A stretch of DNA of 64,000 nucleotides from Sapria himalayana. Its lineage: Eukaryota; Streptophyta; Magnoliopsida; Malpighiales; Rafflesiaceae. The stretch is from assembly GCA_029783825.1 (NCBI GenBank), contig JAREIK010002254.1, positions 605,169 to 669,168 on the forward strand, read 5' to 3'. How positions within the stretch are numbered: position 1 is the stretch's first letter; the number at the start of each line of letters is the position of its first letter. Both the position numbers and the translations under genes were made by a program. The notes below the pieces were generated by a model, which did no database searches, was not told the DNA's origin, and saw nothing but the letters and a program-made list of their open reading frames with translations. Shown here in pieces: positions 58,566 to 64,000 of this stretch.

Positions 58566-59764
58566 CTGTAGCAAGAGCGAAAGAGTTGGTTATTAATGAT
58601 AATTCATGATACTTTAATAATGATTGAGATTGAACTTATTGTACTGCCTATGGCCTACCACTAATGATATCATCATACAGTTACGAGATAAATATATTTT
58701 GAATTGTCTTTATCTATTTATTTTTATCATTTGAGCTTGCAGCTTTTATTATTATTTTATTTTTTATTTATTCACACTTATAAGAATGATCTTTTATGTT
58801 TATAAGTTTATCTTTAATATATTAATTTTTATCTTTTCATAATTTAATCTTAATTCATAAGTTGTGACTTATGACTCATGAAATAATTTTATTTTTTTTG
58901 TTGTATTAATTTATTTAATTAATTTATTAATTTAGTATTAAATTTAAATTTTAAATATATTTGAAGTTTGGAATGACCTAAATCCGAATAAGCTAAAACA
59001 GCACGACCCAACACGTCCAGGCACATCCCTGGCTAGCCTGGAATGAGCTGGGCTAGCCTGCCCAAGCCTAACCCAGCTTAGCAAAACCAGCACGACCCAA
59101 CAAGACACGGCACAACCCAACCAAAATGAGTGCTAATAAGTAATGTTGGGCTGCCCATTTTTAAAGTCATGCAGGCATACACAACCATTTCTAAAAGCCA
59201 TGTTGTGCCTGACACGACACAATGACCAAACAAGCCTAAAAAAATGAAACATGTTAGCATAACACGATTCATTTGACACCTCTAATCTACACTATCATAC
59301 TATAAACACCAATTGAAGACGATGACTCGTGCTATTTTATTTATCTTGTCATACAATACAATATTTTTGTGTTTTTTGATTTTTATCGATTATGTTTTAT
59401 GTTATGTTATTTAACATATTGATATTATAATTATAGATTGCTTTTTTTATTTGAGTGATTTTTTATTTTCAATTTACATAAATAAAAAATTAAAATTTCA
59501 TAATATTTTAATTTAACACAACACACATAAATATAAAATTAAGATTTCAATATATTTTCAATTGGGCATGATCCAACATAACTTAGCACGAATCTGCCCA
59601 ACTATGAGCCAAATGATCCATGTCGAGCCTATTAAATTATATGTCATATCATGCTAGCACGGCATGATATCCATATAGTGACGTGCTTGGCACGACATAG
59701 TGGCATGACCAAGCCACATAATAATAGGTCATGTCAATGCTACATAACCTATTTAACACCTCTA

Positions 59765-60459
59765 AGTATACTGAAGACATAATATTTGTACAAACATCCT
59801 AATATCCACTGTTATGCTCACAATTCTCCATAAAATCTTTGGACAATTTTTTCTTCAAACAGAAATATGACGACAAACCCTATTAGACATAAAAGAATAA
59901 TAAAAAATTTAAATAATATATTAATCAGAATACATAATATTATTTATGTGGTCAATATATATAATTATTTTAAAAATTTTTTAGACAATCATTTGAATAT
60001 TATTTTTCATATTCTCATATATTTGAAAAAATATATATAATATTAAAATTTATTTTAGCTTATGAACACGCTCAGATAGTTGAACATATATATTTTAGTT
60101 GAGCATAAACACTTATCTAGTAAAGATCTATCAAATTTTTATATTTTTCTTATATAAACCTTATATCTTTAAAAAGTAGAAAAAATAAAAATTATTATTA
60201 GATAATGTACATAAATTGAGTATGACATTATGCCATTAGTCACTCATAAACTTTTGTAAATCTAACATTTATTTAAGGAGAATATATTTTACATGAGGAT
60301 GAAGCACAAAAGTTAAACTATCACTTCATCAAAATAAAAATACCTCAAATTATTTCTTTCTCCTTCAAATATGATGCACAAAATAAATACAAATCAACTT
60401 GAAAGGAAAAGTTGAGATACCTATTCTTTTTTTTTGTATTTTTTATTTGTCATTCATTT
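59765..60459. other. intron DNA, AT-rich, no element recognised
   Basis: No coding, terminus or repeat that I can support. Confidence 0.4.
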
Positions 60460-60633
60460 GGTGAAGAAAGGCATACCTCAGTACAATGACAAGTTTCTTT
60501 ATCTAAAGACAATGGGTCTCAAGTTCGAGGTCTTTTAGACGCAGCCTTCATGATTTATCAAAGTAAGGCTTATCGAGATTTAACTCTCTCAGGCCTCACA
60601 TGATAAAAGACTTGTGCACTATGTATGATCTTT
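60460..60633 (+). mobile_element. SINE-like element (tRNA-derived type)
   Basis: Contains a B-box-like AGTTCGAGGTC at 60522-60532 and an upstream A-box-like stretch near 60480-60493, then 'caggcctcaca' and 'cttgtgcactatgtatgatc', reminiscent of Au-type plant SINEs. No poly(A/T) tail or target duplication was established. Confidence 0.45.
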
Positions 60634-60828
60634 AAATTATTTAGTGTATATATTTTCTGTATATAATTTTTTTATTTTTAGTTCATGATGTATCATTTTA
60701 TTATGTGACTTTTAATGTAATGTATTTTTCATTATTTTAAACATTTCTACTTCATAGATGTCAAACAAGAAATGGACAAGAATTTAAAGGTGCAAATAAT
60801 TCAATGACAACAAACAAGTAAAACTTGC

Positions 60829-62449
60829 CTCTGGAGTTGATTCTACAGCTTCACTCCTATCGTCCTGCTTAGGACAAGTGACCTTGTTTTTGTTTACATT
60901 ATCCACTGTCATGTGCAAAGCAAGAGCAGCACATGCCAACACTGGTGAAGCATCTACACACTCAAGGCAACAACACTGCAATATACTTGTTTCAGAAATA
61001 ACTTTTAAAGCAAGAAATAAATCTTCTAGCCTCGAGGACACTAAAATAGCTCTCCGAGTATTCTCTGAAACAAGCAAGTCTTTTATTTGCCAAGCTATAC
61101 CAACAGAAAATAAATAAACCTCTTCAAAATTTTGTGCACTTTTTTTGTGCATATGTTTTTTCAGGACAAAAGATCTGTCACGTGATTTGTAGCTTTTTCT
61201 TTTCCTACTACAATTAACACTCTGTTTTGGTGTTTCTGTGCTAAAATTGACATGGCAGTAGCAAGCCAACTTCTGTAAGCACTCCATCAATGCCTCAAAC
61301 ATATCATCAAATTTATGACAATACATCAACAACATATGAGCGGATCTTAATTTAATCTGAATTTCAACATTTTCTGATGCTCCTTTGCAATCAGAAACTA
61401 AATGGATACATTCTTCTATGAGATCAACCATACTCTCTGGAGATACTGAAGAAACAATATTTAGAACAGATGATTGTGCGTTCGTGGTAGATGCAGCACA
61501 GAACAAACACTTAGCTTTTCCATTCGCAAACAATTCTTTGAGAGATTTAAGGTGACATGGTTCGCTCACTAGATCATTGCAAAGATATGCAGCAGAAACA
61601 AGTAAACCCTCAAGCTGATCTGCTTCCAGATTTTCTTGTAATAAAACCAAATCAATTAATACTCTAACAAGCTCCACAAGAGAAATAGGAGACACCCCTA
61701 CACACATGGCAAATTCACAAAATCGCGAACCAGCTTTGGAAGATCGTTTTATGAGAGCAACACATCGGCTGCAAGCTTCTTTGATATTTGCTTTTGAAGG
61801 GAAGTATGTCGGAATAAGCAGCCTTGTTATTTTTTTTGCCACGTGAGAGCTATCGTTTGCAAGGGTGGAGAGCAACACTTCTATGCTTACTACCTGATCA
61901 TACATCATTAAAATGTATCAAACATGAAATATATCAATAAGAAAACTAACAAATGTTAGAAGATTGTGGAAAAGGAAAGAGCACCTTATTAAACTGGAAT
62001 GCCCAAATATCACTTGCAAGTAGAAGGAGATCCATAAATGTGGCACGAATGGAAAGAGCATGATCCAAGATCTGATGCCCCAATCTTGGCACAAGCACTT
62101 TCAGAATCTCATGAGACATAGGATTTCCAAGCAAAAAAATAACTCCCTTCAGTGTTGAAAGTCTAACTTCACTGCATATGTCATGTGACATTTCATCAAA
62201 AATATTTGTAAGCATTTTGGTAACAGTTGATGAAGGGATGATCTCCCAAAACAAATGGAGAACTCGGCAACAACCTTCCACGGCAACAACTCGCACAATT
62301 GGACAATCATCCATAAGTAATCGATCCAATAACAAGAATTGTTTATCAAGTAATGCATCTTTGATTTCTTTTGTTGCATCGGGATCATCAAGAGGGAAAA
62401 AATCCAAGAGTAAATGCAATGCATTAAGACGTACACTTGAATTAGCAAC
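60829..62449 (-). CDS. CAP-G2: condensin-II complex subunit G2, two internal exons
   Basis: Exon 62449-61985 (155 codons, after an acceptor ttgacag) and exon 61893-60829 (355 codons, after tgatcag), joined across a 91-base intron with donor AAG/GTGCTC. Both are phase 0. Motifs NSSVRLNALHLLLDFFPL, LLDRLLMDDCPIVRVVAVEG, EVRLSTLKGVIFLLGNP, KKITRLLIPTYFPSKANI and SAAYLCNDLVSEPCH follow plant CAP-G2 closely and correspond to HEAT-repeat helices, including the Condensin2nSMC-type region. Function and complex are given at 29961. With the terminal exon, 869 residues are visible; the N-terminal third lies beyond 64000. The frame is intact. The exon end at 60829 uses a GC donor. Confidence 0.9.
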
Positions 62450-63399
62450 CTGTCAAAATTTTGAGCATAAAGGATAAGAGCATCATTTAAAACCTACAAA
62501 TGGGTGAATTTAAAATAAATTATAGAAAATTATCATTATTCATCAGTTTGATGTGTAATCAAAATTTGAGAAGCAATAAATATTAAAGATTAGTCATTTC
62601 AATTATTTAGATTATATATTAATAAAGAATGAGTGGTTGACAAATATCTATCTCATACGATTAAGATTAGATTAATCAAATAGAAAGATATCTTTTAAAT
62701 TCTTTTTCATATGAGAATATCAAATAGATTGAAAGTAAAATTATATAGAACTATAAAATCAATGATCTCCTAAAATACTAGTTAAAAAGTATGAGACTAT
62801 TCAAGTAAATTATAAAAAAAACTAAAAATAAATCTATGAAAAATTAGATTGAAGTAATAAATATAGATTTAATAATTAAATAATTAAAAATATATATGAT
62901 TTTTACAGAATGACTTAAAAAAATATAATTCATACAACTAATCACAAGTAATTATGATAAGACTTAGTTAATAACCATAATGATGATTTCAATTTATTAG
63001 TTGATAAAAAAGGAATTCATGTAAAGTGAACGGGCAATGAAGTCCTAATGTTCTCGATTAACACTTTTCTCTTAATGGGATAGCTAAAGCTATATTCCCT
63101 TTAGATTCATGGATGTGATCTAGTCATCTTTCTATCAATCTTCTATTTACAAACCATAAAATATCTTCAATCATATTTTAATAACTTTTTTTTTACAAGT
63201 GTTGAATTCTAAGAAAAAACTCAAAAGTAAGAAATAATAAAAAAATTCACAATAAAGACTCTTATATATTGAACTATTTAGATTGGGATAGCACACAGAT
63301 TGAGTGATCTCATCCATAATACAATAAAAAAGTAACAAAATAAAAAATAAAAAAAAATAAATTGCAACACCATAATATACTGAATATATTTTGTAGAAG
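62450..63399. other. condensin intron, no element recognised
   Basis: AT-rich intron DNA upstream of the exon at 62449. No small exon was recognised. Confidence 0.4.
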
Positions 63400-64000
63400 A
63401 GTTCTCGTTATTAATTTTCTCGCCTAAAAAAAATAATTCAACTCTAAAGAGGTGTAAGAAAAAACATAAGTGTCTGAATCAATAACAGTATTAGTATCTG
63501 TATTAATAAAACATGAAACCAATTCAATATCAATTACAAAAACATAAGTGTATGAATCAAGCCTCAAAGTAAAATAACAAAAAAAAATAAACAAAGACAA
63601 TCAAAAAATAATAAATAAAAATAATAAATATCATCAGTGTATGATTAATGATGATATCATTATCAATATATCAATATCAGTAGGTCATATGAAAATAGGC
63701 TCAATTGCACATCTCAATCATCAATGTCTCAATCTCATATCAGTCATTAATCGACATCAATATCAATATCTCATAAATTATCATCAACAATCAACTCATC
63801 CACTCTTGTTGTAGTTACACCACGATCCTGGATGTCAAACCCCAAATTTTCTAAATTCTGCATGCATACTAATGCCTCAATAATATCTAGTCATAATCTA
63901 GATCTTCTATTTGAAATTACAATCACTACAATAAAAAAATAGACTTCAATATTATGTTCGACACCGGAGAAGCCAATAGATCTCGTGTCATCTCAGATAG
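63400..64000 (-). pseudogene. hAT transposase relic, 3' part, cut by window edge
   Basis: 63780-64000 aligns on the minus strand with the C-terminal end of transposase A. It contains the equivalents of DLLTPPVSSVASESAF ('gacaccggagaagccaatag'), RSRLRPDMVEALACLKD and the acidic tail (about 63740-63800). 63400-63740 matches the AT-rich 3' leader. Continues beyond 64000. Confidence 0.8.

Larger units (their letters stand above)
55498..59000 (+). mobile_element. hAT element I, nested in H, right end lost
   Basis: Left terminus TAGAAATGTCAAAAGGG at 55498 inside H's transposase. It continues through a leader with the 'gattctgccc' word (56490-56500) and a transposase to about 58565. No right end of its own exists, since the next right terminus (59284) pairs with H by target duplication. 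The end coordinate is approximate. Confidence 0.6.
53571..59284 (+). mobile_element. hAT element H, nested in G and hosting I
   Basis: Left terminus TAAAAGTGTCAACTAGG at 53571, right terminus CATTTGACACCTCTA ending 59284. Target duplication ATCTGCAC / ATCTACAC (53563-53570, 59285-59292), 7 of 8. Although the pair of ends is sound, the interior switches from H to the nested copy I at 55498, and only one right end is left for both. Confidence 0.78.
48992..59764 (+). mobile_element. hAT element G, old, hosting H and two MITEs
   Basis: Left terminus TAGAGATGTCAAGTGAG at 48992 and right terminus ATTTAACACCTCTA ending 59764. The flanking octamers (AATGTTGT, AGTATACT) agree at only 4 of 8, so the pairing rests on nesting logic: the transposase starts on one side of H and its tail and 3' part resume at 59285-59764 on the other. 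Confidence 0.65.
31041..60828 (-). other. 29.8 kb GC-AG intron of the condensin G2 gene
   Basis: Donor: CCAGAG followed by GCAAGT at 60828 downward. Acceptor: tgtttcag ending at 31041. Only the GC donor keeps the frame: using the nearest GT, four bases on, would shift it. AG/GCAAGT is the strong consensus typical of GC-AG introns. The intron is filled with hAT, copia and SINE-like insertions described separately. Confidence 0.82.

Noticed and set aside
55498..59284. I as a simple complete insertion pairing 55498 with 59284
   Set aside because: Its flanking octamers (AACTAGAA, ATCTACAC) agree at only 5 of 8, whereas H's left flank agrees with the 59284 flank at 7 of 8.

Overview
This is nuclear DNA of a flowering plant. 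It has GT-AG introns, long AT-rich non-coding stretches, and the remains of every main class of plant transposon. Only two host genes are visible, both incomplete at the window edges and convergent. At the left edge, bases 1-349 (+) hold the last two exons of an AMP1-type glutamate carboxypeptidase. On the minus strand, a condensin-II subunit G2 (CAP-G2/NCAPG2-like) gene runs in from the right edge (exons 62449-61985 and 61893-60829) and ends at 29961 after a terminal exon of 31040-29961. All three condensin exons are in phase 0. The last two are separated by a 29.8 kb intron with a GC-AG border. The species cannot be named from the sequence alone.

Region 0.4-22.5 kb is a graveyard of Ty3/gypsy-like retroelements. 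It contains a gag relic (+, 17.1-18.4 kb), an aspartic-protease relic (-, 9.9-10.3 kb), a retroelement-associated ORF relic (-, 4.0-4.7 kb), and at least eight diverged copies in both orientations of a long repeat (here R1) with internal minisatellites. Two younger insertions interrupt it: a foldback element with arms of about 300 bases (14.96-16.03 kb), and a hAT MITE nested in another hAT MITE (20.6-21.8 kb), both with perfect 8-bp target duplications. A polypyrimidine tract (22.4-27.2 kb) is split by a 3.7 kb hAT element whose transposase is intact except for two stop codons.

The giant condensin intron (31.0-60.8 kb) is built almost wholly of one hAT family with the terminal sequence TAGAGGTGTCAAA. 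There are several generations of transposase copies and MITEs inserted in one another: C in D in E; B in relic F, with a MITE in B's transposase; H in G and I in H, each carrying MITEs. There is also a six-unit tandem amplification of the 5' part of a hAT transposase (33.3-37.1 kb) and a Ty1/copia RNase H relic. Nesting order, target duplications and one internal empty site allow much of the insertion history to be read directly. The next intron (62.45-64 kb) holds the start of another hAT relic. Apart from the two host genes, nothing here looks able to make a functional protein.
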